This document shows, piece by piece, positions 42,616-51,431 of a stretch of DNA of 64,000 bases (position 1 is its first letter; each line of letters begins with the position of its first letter). Where the stretch lies: assembly GCA_964565335.1 (NCBI GenBank), contig CAZMEN010000001.1, positions 49,383 through 113,382 of the forward strand, given 5' to 3'. The notes under the pieces were generated by a model. That model made no database searches. It was not told where the DNA came from and was given only the letters and a program-made list of their open reading frames with translations. This DNA is from Litorimonas sp964565335 (lineage in GTDB: Bacteria > Pseudomonadota > Alphaproteobacteria > Caulobacterales > Maricaulaceae). The translations under genes were made by a program, and so were the position numbers.

Positions 42616-44019
42616 TTACAATAAGATTGCAGCGGCGAAGCCTAAAAAGGCAAAAAATCCGACCACATCTGTGACGGTCGTTACAAAAACACTGGAGGCC
42701 ACAGCCGGGTCCGCGCCGTAATGTTTGAGGATAAGAGGGATGCTGACACCCGCAAGGCCTGCAAACACATGGTTTATAATCATGGCGATAAACGCCACGA
42801 TCGCCAAGGTTAAATTCCCAAACCAAAGATAAGTAATCAGGGCCAAAATAACGGCAAATATAAGTCCGATAATCAGCGCCGCCAGAGCTTCGCGCCGAAC
42901 TGCACGCCACGCCGTACGCGACGTCAAATCCCGCTCTGTCAATGCCCGCACGGCAACGGCCAGAGCCTGCGTTCCCGCATTACCGCCCATAGAGGCGACA
43001 ATTGGCATCAAGACGGCCAAGGCCACAATTTCCGAAATCGCATATTCAAATTGGGCGATGACGAGAGACGCTAATACGGCTGTCGCCAAATTCACCAAGA
43101 GCCAAGGTGCTCGGCTTTTGACTGTACTCATGGCCGTATCAGTCAAACCCGCATCGCTTACGCCGGCAAGCGCGAGAATATCTTCTTTGTTTTCATCCTG
43201 AATAATCTCGATAATGTCATCGACGGTCATCATCCCGACCAAACGGCCATCCTTATCGACAACCGGGGAAGAAATCAGGTTATATTTTTCGAATAGGTAA
43301 GCGGCTTCTTCCTGATCCATATCTTGCGGAATCGTTGCCAGAAGGTCTTCCATCACACTTTGCAATGTAACTTTGCGCTCGAAGCGCATCAGCTTGGAAA
43401 CGGGTATATATCCAATGGGTTTAAAGGCTGTATTGACGATATAAATATTGAAAAACAATTCGGGCAGCTCTTCGCCCGTTGTACGCATATGATCAATCGT
43501 ATCACCGACAGTCCAAAATGTAGGGGCGGCCACAAATTCCCGCTGCATCAACCGGCCGATAGTCTCGTCATCAAAAGCCAGAGAGGCTTCAAGCGCGGCC
43601 CGCTCAACCGGTTCTAGGGCGTCCAGCACGTTTTCGCGCTGCGCTTTTTCCATCTCCTCAACAATTTGAGTCGCGTCGTCATTATCGATTGTCGTAATGG
43701 CTTCCGCAAGTTGGTTGGCCGGGATTAAAGGCAGAATATCTTCCACCACTTCATCTTCGAGTTCGGCCAAAATTTCTCCTGAGATTAATTCAGGAACCCG
43801 CGTGACCAGATCCGATCTTTGTTCGGGTGTCAGCTCTTCGAGTTGATCAGAAAAGTCAGCCGGGTGCAGACCCTCAAGTTTATGAACTACGTCATCATGA
43901 TGTGCGAGCAGGAGAGCGTCTTTAAGCTCATGCCCCGGATCAAGGTCTGTATTTTTATCTTGTAATGAGGCAGATTTTTCCTCTTCAGCCTTGGGAGTAC
44001 GCTCAGTTGTGTCAGTCAT
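42616..44019 (-). CDS. mgtE: Magnesium transporter MgtE
   Basis: 467 residues in the MgtE order: cytoplasmic N-terminal superhelix with acidic residues (about 30-140), two CBS domains (about 150-275, VDDIIEIIQDE at the end), then five membrane helices with the ion-pathway residues in AVLMPIVASMGGNAGTQALAVAVRAL and TDVVGFFAFLGFA. Imports Mg2+ through a channel gated by cytosolic Mg2+ bound at the N and CBS domains. Good ribosome site GGGAGG before the ATG. It is divergent from gspO. Confidence 0.93.
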   Translation of the reverse strand: MTDTTERTPKAEEEKSASLQDKNTDLDPGHELKDALLLAHHDDVVHKLEGLHPADFSDQLEELTPEQRSDLVTRVPELISGEILAELEDEVVEDILPLIPANQLAEAITTIDNDDATQIVEEMEKAQRENVLDALEPVERAALEASLAFDDETIGRLMQREFVAAPTFWTVGDTIDHMRTTGEELPELFFNIYIVNTAFKPIGYIPVSKLMRFERKVTLQSVMEDLLATIPQDMDQEEAAYLFEKYNLISSPVVDKDGRLVGMMTVDDIIEIIQDENKEDILALAGVSDAGLTDTAMSTVKSRAPWLLVNLATAVLASLVIAQFEYAISEIVALAVLMPIVASMGGNAGTQALAVAVRALTERDLTSRTAWRAVRREALAALIIGLIFAVILALITYLWFGNLTLAIVAFIAMIINHVFAGLAGVSIPLILKHYGADPAVASSVFVTTVTDVVGFFAFLGFAAAILL

Positions 44020-44129
44020 GGCAGGCCTCCCGTTTCAGGCTTGTAAATCGCCTTCGCTTTGCGCCAAATTCTTACGCACGTCAAAGTGAAATCAGTTTCC
44101 ACAATGACTTTCCGGCGTTATCAAAGCTC

Positions 44130-44609
44130 ATGACACTTTGGCTTTATTATGCGTTTTTCGCCGCCATTCTTTTGGCGGGACTGACCTTATTGGCTTGGAC
44201 AGATATAAAGACATACCGCCTGCCAAATGTGATAACCTACCCGCTGATGACGTTGGGTTTAGGCAGCGCTTTTGTTCTGCCGCAAATATCACCTCGAAAC
44301 GCCTTAATAGGTCTCTGCATTGGCTATTTGGGCTTGGTCTTAATAGAGATGGTTTTCAAGCGCGTTTACAACAAAAATGGACTGGGCCGCGGAGATGCAA
44401 AACTTTTAGCTGTAGGCGGCGCTTGGTGCGGCGCGTTTGGATTACCATTTATCATTCTTATAGCCAGCCTTTGCGGCTTGGTATTCAGCCAGATGCCGTC
44501 TCAAAAAAAGCGGCTGGAAAACGCAGGCGGGCAAATACCCTTTGGCCCTTTTCTGGCCTTAGGGATAACCGTCATCTGGATCGGTCAGATTTGGTTTTGG
44601 GTTCGTTAA
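44130..44609 (+). CDS. gspO: Prepilin peptidase (type IV/type II leader peptidase), A24 family
   Basis: 159 residues, all membrane-embedded. The two catalytic aspartates of GxGD proteases are in TDIKTYRLPN near residue 26 and GRGDAKLLA near 90. The N-terminal cysteine-rich methylase domain of full-length GspO is absent, as in short prepilin peptidases. Start ATG 44130; the frame is open upstream but that part is not hydrophobic and overlaps mgtE. It processes pseudopilins of the type II secretion system or a pilus. Near convergent with the gspC-D-N group, supporting the T2SS choice over a Tad peptidase. Confidence 0.8.
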   Translation: MTLWLYYAFFAAILLAGLTLLAWTDIKTYRLPNVITYPLMTLGLGSAFVLPQISPRNALIGLCIGYLGLVLIEMVFKRVYNKNGLGRGDAKLLAVGGAWCGAFGLPFIILIASLCGLVFSQMPSQKKRLENAGGQIPFGPFLALGITVIWIGQIWFWVR

Positions 44610-44610
44610 G

Positions 44611-45072
44611 TTACGCGGCGCGGCAGTTTAAGAGCGCCACAACAGGCATTAATCTATCCCATCCTTCGGCTGTCTTCGAAGAGAGTTGTCCATTAAACCG
44701 CTGGCCTTCGGCAATCTCCCGGTCAGGTTCCAATGATAGGTTAAATGTTTGGCCTGTTTCCGAAACCACATATTGACGGCTAGCGGAATCCAATGCTCCG
44801 GCGTCTGAGCGTACAGCCTCGGTACGGAGATTATTCAAAATATATTTGGCGGTTCCATTCGTTTCGAAACCCACGAATTTTTGGCGCTGCCCTGCTGTCC
44901 ACACAAACAAGCCACATTGCCCTGACGCGAGTGTTTGCGGGGGCAACACACCCTGGGGCGATTGCGTCTCTACCGACTTTTGAGTGGTTTCCAATGAAGG
45001 TAATGTCGCGCAGGCTGACAAGCCAAACACGAGAAACAAAGGTACAAGGAATAATTGAGTATGCTGTCTCAT
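44611..45072 (-). CDS. Unknown lipoprotein of the gsp cluster
   Basis: 153 residues: a signal peptide with lipobox LSACA (Cys near 21) then a soluble domain with several cysteines, no recognised family. Its ATG overlaps the gspN stop (ATGA), so it is coupled to gspN and is the last gene of the leftward gspC-gspD-gspN group. It may help secretin or outer-membrane assembly, like a pilotin, but this is inference from position only. Convergent with gspO, two bases apart. Confidence 0.6.
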   Translation of the reverse strand: MRQHTQLFLVPLFLVFGLSACATLPSLETTQKSVETQSPQGVLPPQTLASGQCGLFVWTAGQRQKFVGFETNGTAKYILNNLRTEAVRSDAGALDSASRQYVVSETGQTFNLSLEPDREIAEGQRFNGQLSSKTAEGWDRLMPVVALLNCRAA

Positions 45073-45800
45073 CGCCAATTCCCCTGCTCTCTCAACCGAA
45101 AGACATTCGCCCCGTTCTGAACACCCAAAGCCTCAAACCCAAAGAGAGGCAGAACCTGCGCTGCGTCTTGATCGTTTGTCGTCACATGTATATCTGACTT
45201 ATACTGTCCCGTAGCAGAGACTAAAATTTTGGCTGTAATATTTTGCAGCTCATCCTGACCAGACAAATCAAACAGAAACTGACCGTCTCCTGCGCAGGAA
45301 AGAGGCCCGGATAAGACGGGCCCTTCCCATTGAAACAGAGCGCGGTTACGCGTCAAAGCATCCGAACGAACTGTGCCTTCAAATACCTCGCATTGACCGT
45401 CTTTTGCCCATTTCGCCTTGTCCACACGGGCTGTCATTTGACCTGACAAACCTTTTAATCGCGGGTCAGGGAGCGGCAAGCTGGCAATATTCATTTGAAG
45501 AGTAACGTCTCGCGCTTTGCCCGATGCCGCCAATGCAGATGCCTGCAAACCCGGCGCTGTGACCGAAACTTCTAACGGATGCCCTCCTCCAAATATGGAA
45601 AAAGGTTTTAGCCTGAAATCAACAGTCTCTACGTCGCGGAGTGAGAGGACACTCCCTTTCCAAATCGTCCCCGAATACCGCGTCTCTTGCGTCTTGAAAT
45701 TATCAGGAACGATGTGAGGGCCGAGCCAAGATAGCGGCATAAAAACCAATAAGCCAAGCAAAAGCCCCGGCACTAACCAAAAGAGATTTCTTGACATCAT
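45069..45800 (-). CDS. gspN: Type II secretion system protein N
   Basis: 243 residues with a single N-terminal membrane anchor (LFWLVPGLLLGLLVFMPLSWL) and a periplasmic domain of GspN type, including the family segment RYSGTIWKGSVLSLRDV. GspN is an accessory component of type II secretion machinery in some proteobacteria. It follows gspD by six bases and overlaps the lipoprotein gene. ATG at 45800 or 45797. Confidence 0.8.
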   Translation of the reverse strand: MMSRNLFWLVPGLLLGLLVFMPLSWLGPHIVPDNFKTQETRYSGTIWKGSVLSLRDVETVDFRLKPFSIFGGGHPLEVSVTAPGLQASALAASGKARDVTLQMNIASLPLPDPRLKGLSGQMTARVDKAKWAKDGQCEVFEGTVRSDALTRNRALFQWEGPVLSGPLSCAGDGQFLFDLSGQDELQNITAKILVSATGQYKSDIHVTTNDQDAAQVLPLFGFEALGVQNGANVFRLREQGNWR

Positions 45801-45806
45801 TGTGGA

Positions 45807-47711
45807 TTATTGAACCGGCGTAATGACATCATCGAGTTTCGAATAATCTCGGCCCGATTGGCTCATATCTTCGCGGCGGATTTGATTAAGCCTGTCCTGC
45901 GTTAGCGGTCTGGCATCCTCGCTATTTCGAATGATAGTCGGACGCAGGAAAACAACTAAGTTCGTTTTAACACGCGACTTGTCCTTATTGCGGAAAAGAC
46001 TACCGACAATCGGAACATCCCCTAAGACGGGCACCTTCTCAATGGTAATCTGCTCGTCATCCTGAACCAATCCGCCCAGAACGATAATCTCTTTATTATT
46101 GGCTAAAACTGTTGTCTCTATTTCGCGCTTATTGGTCACAAAATCCGATGATAGGCTGGTGATCGCACCTGCAATAGAACTGACTTCTTGGGCAATTTCC
46201 AAACGAACAACGTCGCCTTCACTGATTTGCGGGAGTACATTTAATTTAATACCCACTTCTTTGCGCTCAAAGGTCCGAAAAGGGTTTATGGTATTTGTGG
46301 TCAAGCTTTCACTTGTCGTAATGGGAATTTCTTGCCCAACCAGAAACGTGGCCGGAACATTATCCAAAGTGGTCACAAAAGGCGTCGAAAGGACATTACT
46401 GTTTTCGTCGCGCTCCAACGCATTTACAATCGCTGCAAAGACCGTATCTCCTTCGACGCCGCCAAAGCCGGCTGTGCCGCCCGTCAAACCTGTGATGGAG
46501 CTAATGGCTGCAGTCTGCAAAGCAGACGTTGTTGTATCGTCTAATCCGATTTGATCTCCGGCAATCGCGCCCGCCAAAGCGAGCATGTTTGGTCCGTCTG
46601 CAAACCCAGTACTCAGGAGCGGAATAGAACTCCCATCCAAACCACCGACGGCTAATTGTACGCCTAATTCCTTCGCTGCCGTGTCCGAAATTTCTACAAT
46701 GATTGCTTCCACAAGGACTTGCGGGCGGCGTACATCTAACCGCCTAATAATAGACTCAAGCGCCGCTTGAGTTTCTCCGTCAGCGCTAATGACCAGCGTA
46801 TTGGAAAATGTTTCATAGGCCACTGTCGGGGCTGGCTGCCCTTCAACCGTATATGAGGGCAGAAGTGTCGATAGTAACTCTACCAGAGTTGTTCCGTCAG
46901 CAAAGCGTAAAGGGATAACACTGACCGCGCCTCTTGGCGCGACTGAACCAACATCCATACTGCTGATGACAGGGCGAAGACGCGCAATCTCTTCTGCCGG
47001 CCCCTCAATAATCAAAGAATTAGACATCGGTATTGAAACGACTTTGACGCGGGGCTTGGGGCCAGCTAATTTTTTCAGCGCTTCTTCGGCGTCCAAAGCG
47101 GAGAGCTGTCGTAGCTGAATGGTTTCCGTAACGTTGCCCGACTGATCCATAGCAGCAACGATAGAACGAGCTTTACGTAGGTTTTCAGGGAAATCCGTAA
47201 CTACCAAAACATTTCCGCCGGGATTGGCAGTCACTTGCCCTTGGGTATGCATGACAGGTTTAATTAATCGTGCGGCCTCCGCGGCATCAGAATAAGTCAG
47301 CTTTATCACTGTTGTCGCAAAGCGGCCATTGATACCATTGCCCGTTACGAAAGGCGCGTCCTGCGCTGAGCCCTGCAGCAAAGTGATACGATACTCTCCG
47401 GTGGCCGTGCGAATGACGGTATATCCATGTACCCGCATCACGTCCTTAAACACCTCGAACACTTCGCCTTTGCTTAGGGACTGCTCGGAACTTATCGTCA
47501 CTTTCCCTTGCACACGCGGGTCGACTAAAAAGGTCTTTCCCGTCACCATAGAGACGTCGTCAATAAAGGCCCGAATATCGGCCTGCTGCATTGTGATGAG
47601 GTGATCACCCGCCGCGAAGGCAGCGGGCGCAACAGGCAAAATACTGAGAGCCGCTCCTGCCATAATAGCCGCGGAAAAAGACTTGATAGAAAAAGACTGG
47701 AATATTCTCAT
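45807..47711 (-). CDS. gspD: Type II secretion system secretin
   Basis: 634 residues. Signal peptide to about residue 33 (PAAFA), the N0 domain (IRAFIDDVSMVTGKTFLVDP) near 48-120, N1/N2/N3 ring domains with repeats such as VIKLTYSDAAEAARLI and IQLRQLSALDAEEALKKL, and the C-terminal secretin gate with SNVLSTPFVTTLDN, TFLVGQEIPITTS and VVFLRPTIIRN. It forms the outer-membrane pore of the T2SS. The C-terminal S-domain for pilotin binding appears short. It follows gspC by four bases. Most other gsp genes (E-M) are absent here. Confidence 0.93.
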   Translation of the reverse strand: MRIFQSFSIKSFSAAIMAGAALSILPVAPAAFAAGDHLITMQQADIRAFIDDVSMVTGKTFLVDPRVQGKVTISSEQSLSKGEVFEVFKDVMRVHGYTVIRTATGEYRITLLQGSAQDAPFVTGNGINGRFATTVIKLTYSDAAEAARLIKPVMHTQGQVTANPGGNVLVVTDFPENLRKARSIVAAMDQSGNVTETIQLRQLSALDAEEALKKLAGPKPRVKVVSIPMSNSLIIEGPAEEIARLRPVISSMDVGSVAPRGAVSVIPLRFADGTTLVELLSTLLPSYTVEGQPAPTVAYETFSNTLVISADGETQAALESIIRRLDVRRPQVLVEAIIVEISDTAAKELGVQLAVGGLDGSSIPLLSTGFADGPNMLALAGAIAGDQIGLDDTTTSALQTAAISSITGLTGGTAGFGGVEGDTVFAAIVNALERDENSNVLSTPFVTTLDNVPATFLVGQEIPITTSESLTTNTINPFRTFERKEVGIKLNVLPQISEGDVVRLEIAQEVSSIAGAITSLSSDFVTNKREIETTVLANNKEIIVLGGLVQDDEQITIEKVPVLGDVPIVGSLFRNKDKSRVKTNLVVFLRPTIIRNSEDARPLTQDRLNQIRREDMSQSGRDYSKLDDVITPVQ

Positions 47712-47714
47712 GTT

Positions 47715-48605
47715 CTAACGTCCAATATTAACTGTCTGAGGACGGCCGTCCCGAATGATTTGCATTTTAATTTGTTTCGCATCGCGTAGTGAAGCCGCTA
47801 ACTGTAAGAGATTTAAGCGCTCGCTCAAAAGGCTCGTTGAATTAACCTGCGTAATCACGTCGCCAGCTTTTAAGCCAAACTGTTTCAAGCCCGCCTCTCC
47901 TTTTGATGAGGAAACGCTATAGCCTGATAAACGGCCCTGATCATAATAGGGATTGAATTTTACAGTCTTTAGAAGCTCTGATGCGTTTACCCCCGAAGCT
48001 GACCCGATGACGCCATTATTTTGCACTTTAATTTTTTTTACTGTCGCAGGCGCAATGACAGCGGTCGGTTCTGTTCGCTCGGCGACCAATCCTGTCGTAC
48101 TGTCTCTCAAGAATGTGAGCCTTTGTAACTCGCCGCGTACGTCAAGCACAATAAATTTGGCTCTGACAGCCTGCAAGGTCACACCGTTCATGACGTCTTC
48201 GCCGACACGGTAAGATTTTTCTTGATTATCCGGCGTTTGGAGAACAGCCGAGCCAGGATTGCCGACTGTGCGGCCTTTCAAAACTAAATTCAGGTCTGTT
48301 TCGGGCACATCTAACCCATCATCAAAACTAATGCTGTTACTACCGCCGACTTGAGACGTGATTGCCATAGCAAAAGGGTCAGAAGAGAAAGCATATGTCT
48401 GCTGAACCTGCGCAGAATTTCCGTTCACGGCATTCGGAACGGCAGGCAGAGACGTCCAAGCGGATTCTGGATTGAAAAACAATATCAGCGCCCTGATGAG
48501 CAACCATCCCAAGGCAATCAAACCCAAAATTTGAACAAGCCTTATGACCAGAGGCAAGGATTCACCTTGTCCTTTTTGGCTTCTTTGTTTCACCCAAGCT
48601 ATCAT
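47715..48605 (-). CDS. gspC: Type II secretion system protein C
   Basis: 296 residues. N-terminal basic stretch, one membrane segment (IRLVQILGLIALGWLLIRALILFF near 22-45), homology region HR near 110-190 (LVLKGRTVGNPGSAVLQTP), and a C-terminal PDZ-like domain (KAGDVITQVNSTSLLSERLNLLQLAASL). GspC links the inner-membrane platform to the secretin. First gene of the leftward gspC-gspD-gspN-lipoprotein operon. Confidence 0.88.
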   Translation of the reverse strand: MIAWVKQRSQKGQGESLPLVIRLVQILGLIALGWLLIRALILFFNPESAWTSLPAVPNAVNGNSAQVQQTYAFSSDPFAMAITSQVGGSNSISFDDGLDVPETDLNLVLKGRTVGNPGSAVLQTPDNQEKSYRVGEDVMNGVTLQAVRAKFIVLDVRGELQRLTFLRDSTTGLVAERTEPTAVIAPATVKKIKVQNNGVIGSASGVNASELLKTVKFNPYYDQGRLSGYSVSSSKGEAGLKQFGLKAGDVITQVNSTSLLSERLNLLQLAASLRDAKQIKMQIIRDGRPQTVNIGR

Positions 48606-48657
48606 ATCTCTTTTGTCGCAGTCTTTTCCTAAAACGTCCAGTTAGCGTTGTTTAATG

Positions 48658-50247
48658 TCAGTCTCGTAACAATGTTCCACTATCAGGCAATGTCTCTACA
48701 GCCTCAATGAATTTTGGCGTGATGCGTTTGCGGCTGGACTGCTCATAAGCATACCCAATCGCCATAATGTTTTCATCTTGCCCAGCTTGGCCCATAAAGG
48801 ACAGACCAACTGGCAAGCCATTCACCTCTCCCATCGGAACAGTGATATGCGGATAGCCCGCAATCGCCGCCATCCATCCCGCCCCAGTGCCGCTAGGGTA
48901 GTTGTCTCCATAAACGTGATCAATCAAGAAAGTCGGCGCTGCTGTGGGCGCGACCAAAGCGTCTAATGACTCGCTGCCTATAAATTTATCTATGCCGTCT
49001 TTTCGGGTGGCTGTTTGCACCAGTTCCAAAGCCTGCAAATACTCTTCACTGTCTAGCCCCCCTAACGCTTCAGACATTTCGAGGATATCTTGGTCAAAAA
49101 CGGCTATTTCCGCGGGGGTGTCTTTTGTCTCGCGAATGACGTCAGCCAGCGTGCGGGCCGTTACGCCCGAGGCCGTTTCCGCCAGATAGTCATTGAGCGT
49201 CGCTTTGAATTCATACTTCAGAACATCAAAAGCCGCGCTCCAAAATCCTTCGGGCGTGTCATAAGCTTCAATCTCAACCAATACCGCGCCCTCGGCCTTT
49301 AAAGCCTCTAGAGCCGCATCAAAGTTCGTATTCACACCGGAATTTGATCCACGCGCAAAACTCAAAACACCGATACGTTTGCCGGAGAGCGTTCCGCCTT
49401 TTGCAGCCTCGCGATACGCACTGCCCTTCCCGGTCATCGCGTCCATCATAATAGCGGCATCTTCGACAGTCAGGGTCATCGGCCCGGCCGTATCTTGCGA
49501 CGAAGAAATCGGCACAATTAGATCTTGGGGAATAACGCCCACTGTCGGTTTAAATCCGACGATGCCATTCATGGCTGAAGGACAGATAATGGAACCATTA
49601 GTTTCCGTCCCCACGGCGGCGGGAACAATCCCGGCGGCCACCGCTGCGCCGCTGCCCGAACTAGACCCACAAGGCGAACGGTTTAGGGCGTGAGGATTTT
49701 TAGTCTGCGTCCCCAAAGCGCTCCATCCGCTTGTCGAATTCGTGGAACGAAAATTCGCCCATTGAGACAAATTGCTCTTGCCCAGAACGACAGCGCCTGA
49801 GCTGCGTAAGTTTTTTACCAAAGGCGAATCCCGCCCTGTATTATTGGCCGACAAAACGGTGCTTCCGGCTGTCGTTGGCATGTCAGACGTTTCAATATTA
49901 TCTTTGATAAGAACGGGCACGCCATGAAGCGGGCTACGTTTTGTCGTCTCGGCGTCCAATGAATTCGCAATATCGCGGGCCTTAGGATTAATCAGCAGCA
50001 CACTTTGAAGCTTTGGGCCAGAATGATCTATTCGCTCAATGCGTTTCAGCGCGAAATCTACACGGCTGACGGCAGATTGATTCGATTGAGGCGCAATGCC
50101 TTCATAAGCCGCGGCGGCGGCATAAACTTCCTCTAAACTCTGGGGCGCTGTCACAGGCTGACACCCAGATATTACAAGGCAAGATGCTGTTGCTGTTAAA
50201 GCAATGAGCGCTGTTTTCTTAATGCCGCGACTATTGGTAAACTGCAT
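48658..50247 (-). CDS. Amidase-signature-family lipoprotein amidase
   Basis: 529 residues. The N-terminus has a lipobox ISGC near 29, so it is anchored in a membrane. Amidase-signature elements are clear: the catalytic Lys in VPVLIKDNIETSDMP near 113, the first Ser in SPCGSSSGSGAAVAAG near 193-200, and the acyl-binding GSIICPSAMNGIVGFKPT near 217-234 with the second Ser. It hydrolyses carboxamides; substrate unknown. It is not a GatA (no partners, lipid-anchored). Divergent from folD with a 200-bp gap where no firm promoter was recognised. Confidence 0.88.
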   Translation of the reverse strand: MQFTNSRGIKKTALIALTATASCLVISGCQPVTAPQSLEEVYAAAAAYEGIAPQSNQSAVSRVDFALKRIERIDHSGPKLQSVLLINPKARDIANSLDAETTKRSPLHGVPVLIKDNIETSDMPTTAGSTVLSANNTGRDSPLVKNLRSSGAVVLGKSNLSQWANFRSTNSTSGWSALGTQTKNPHALNRSPCGSSSGSGAAVAAGIVPAAVGTETNGSIICPSAMNGIVGFKPTVGVIPQDLIVPISSSQDTAGPMTLTVEDAAIMMDAMTGKGSAYREAAKGGTLSGKRIGVLSFARGSNSGVNTNFDAALEALKAEGAVLVEIEAYDTPEGFWSAAFDVLKYEFKATLNDYLAETASGVTARTLADVIRETKDTPAEIAVFDQDILEMSEALGGLDSEEYLQALELVQTATRKDGIDKFIGSESLDALVAPTAAPTFLIDHVYGDNYPSGTGAGWMAAIAGYPHITVPMGEVNGLPVGLSFMGQAGQDENIMAIGYAYEQSSRKRITPKFIEAVETLPDSGTLLRD

Positions 50248-50448
50248 GTTAACTCCCCTGACCCTTCGCTAATATCAAGTAGAGTTGCCCCAGTGTCCAT
50301 ATACGTTATGCTCCTGAGTGACCTTCAAAAGACGATTTGTAGCCGCGCAGACTTTATTGTGGACGAAAGACACTAGCGAGTCGCTATGAGACTAGTAAAA
50401 CCATATGATTGTCACAAATAATCGCTTTACGATGTTAGGCCCCACACC

Positions 50449-51354
50449 ATGAACGCCGATTCAGATATGCCCAATAAAATTGACGGAAAAAATATTGCCG
50501 CAAAAGTTAGAGCCAGTGTCGCAGAAAGTGTCTCGCATTTACCGAGCGCGCCAAGTCTGGCCGTTGTCTTGGTCGGCGACGACCCTGCCAGCCAAGTTTA
50601 TGTTCGCTCCAAAATCAAGTTCACTAAAGAATGCGGCATGCGCTCCATCGAACGCAGGCTCCCTGCAACCGCAACGCAGGACGAGGTCATCAAAACCGTT
50701 CGTGAATTGAACGCCGATAACGCTGTTGACGGCATATTGGTCCAGCTCCCTCTCCCGGGCGGTCTCGATAGCGACGCGGTCATTGAAGAAATTGACCCGG
50801 CCAAGGATGTTGATGGCCTGACGGAAACATCTGCTGGACGGTTGATTTTAGGCAAACCCGGATTAAGGCCCTGCACACCGACTGGCTGTGTGATTTTAGC
50901 AAAAGCCGCCTTAGGGGATTTATCGGGTAAACATTGTGTCGTTCTGGGCCGCTCAATACTGGTCGGCAAGCCCGCCGCTCTATTATTTCTGGAGCAAAAC
51001 TGTACAGTGACAATCGCCCATTCTCGGACACAGAATTTAGCCAATGTTTGCCGAAGTGCCGACATTTTAGTCCCCGCTGTCGGGCGTCCTGAAATGGTGA
51101 AAGCCGATTGGGTAAAGGCAGGAGCCTGCGTGATTGACGTTGGCATAAACCGTGTCGACAATCCTAAAAAGCCCGGAAAAACGCGCCTCGTCGGGGATGT
51201 CGCCTACGCAGAAGCGCTGGCAGTGGCCGGAGCGATTACGCCTGTTCCTGGGGGCGTTGGCCCCATGACCATCGCCTGCTTATTGCGTAATACCGTTTTG
51301 GCCGCTTGCGCGCGGCGAGGCTGGGATGTGCCAGACCCTATTTTGGACCTATAG
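50449..51354 (+). CDS. folD: Methylenetetrahydrofolate dehydrogenase / methenyltetrahydrofolate cyclohydrolase
   Basis: 301 residues. Motifs: VGDDPASQVYVRSKIKFTKECGM with the catalytic Tyr-Lys pair near 50-62, QLPLPGGLDSDAVIEEIDPAKDVDGL near 98-125, GRSILVGKPAALLFLEQNCTVT (NADP-binding) and VPGGVGPMTIACLL near the end. It interconverts 5,10-methylene- and 10-formyl-tetrahydrofolate in one-carbon metabolism. ATG 50449 is given; 50467 would drop six residues. Single gene, cytoplasmic. Confidence 0.95.
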   Translation: MNADSDMPNKIDGKNIAAKVRASVAESVSHLPSAPSLAVVLVGDDPASQVYVRSKIKFTKECGMRSIERRLPATATQDEVIKTVRELNADNAVDGILVQLPLPGGLDSDAVIEEIDPAKDVDGLTETSAGRLILGKPGLRPCTPTGCVILAKAALGDLSGKHCVVLGRSILVGKPAALLFLEQNCTVTIAHSRTQNLANVCRSADILVPAVGRPEMVKADWVKAGACVIDVGINRVDNPKKPGKTRLVGDVAYAEALAVAGAITPVPGGVGPMTIACLLRNTVLAACARRGWDVPDPILDL

Positions 51355-51431
51355 ATTGCGTCCGTTTTAAGCTTTGTAAAAAACTCTTTTATTCCGGGTT
51401 CTCAATTTAGTGGAAATACGTAAAAGATAGT

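Noticed and set aside
46099..46554. Rightward 151-codon frame inside gspD
   Set aside because: Antisense to strongly conserved secretin sequence; Ser/Thr/Val-biased shadow translation.
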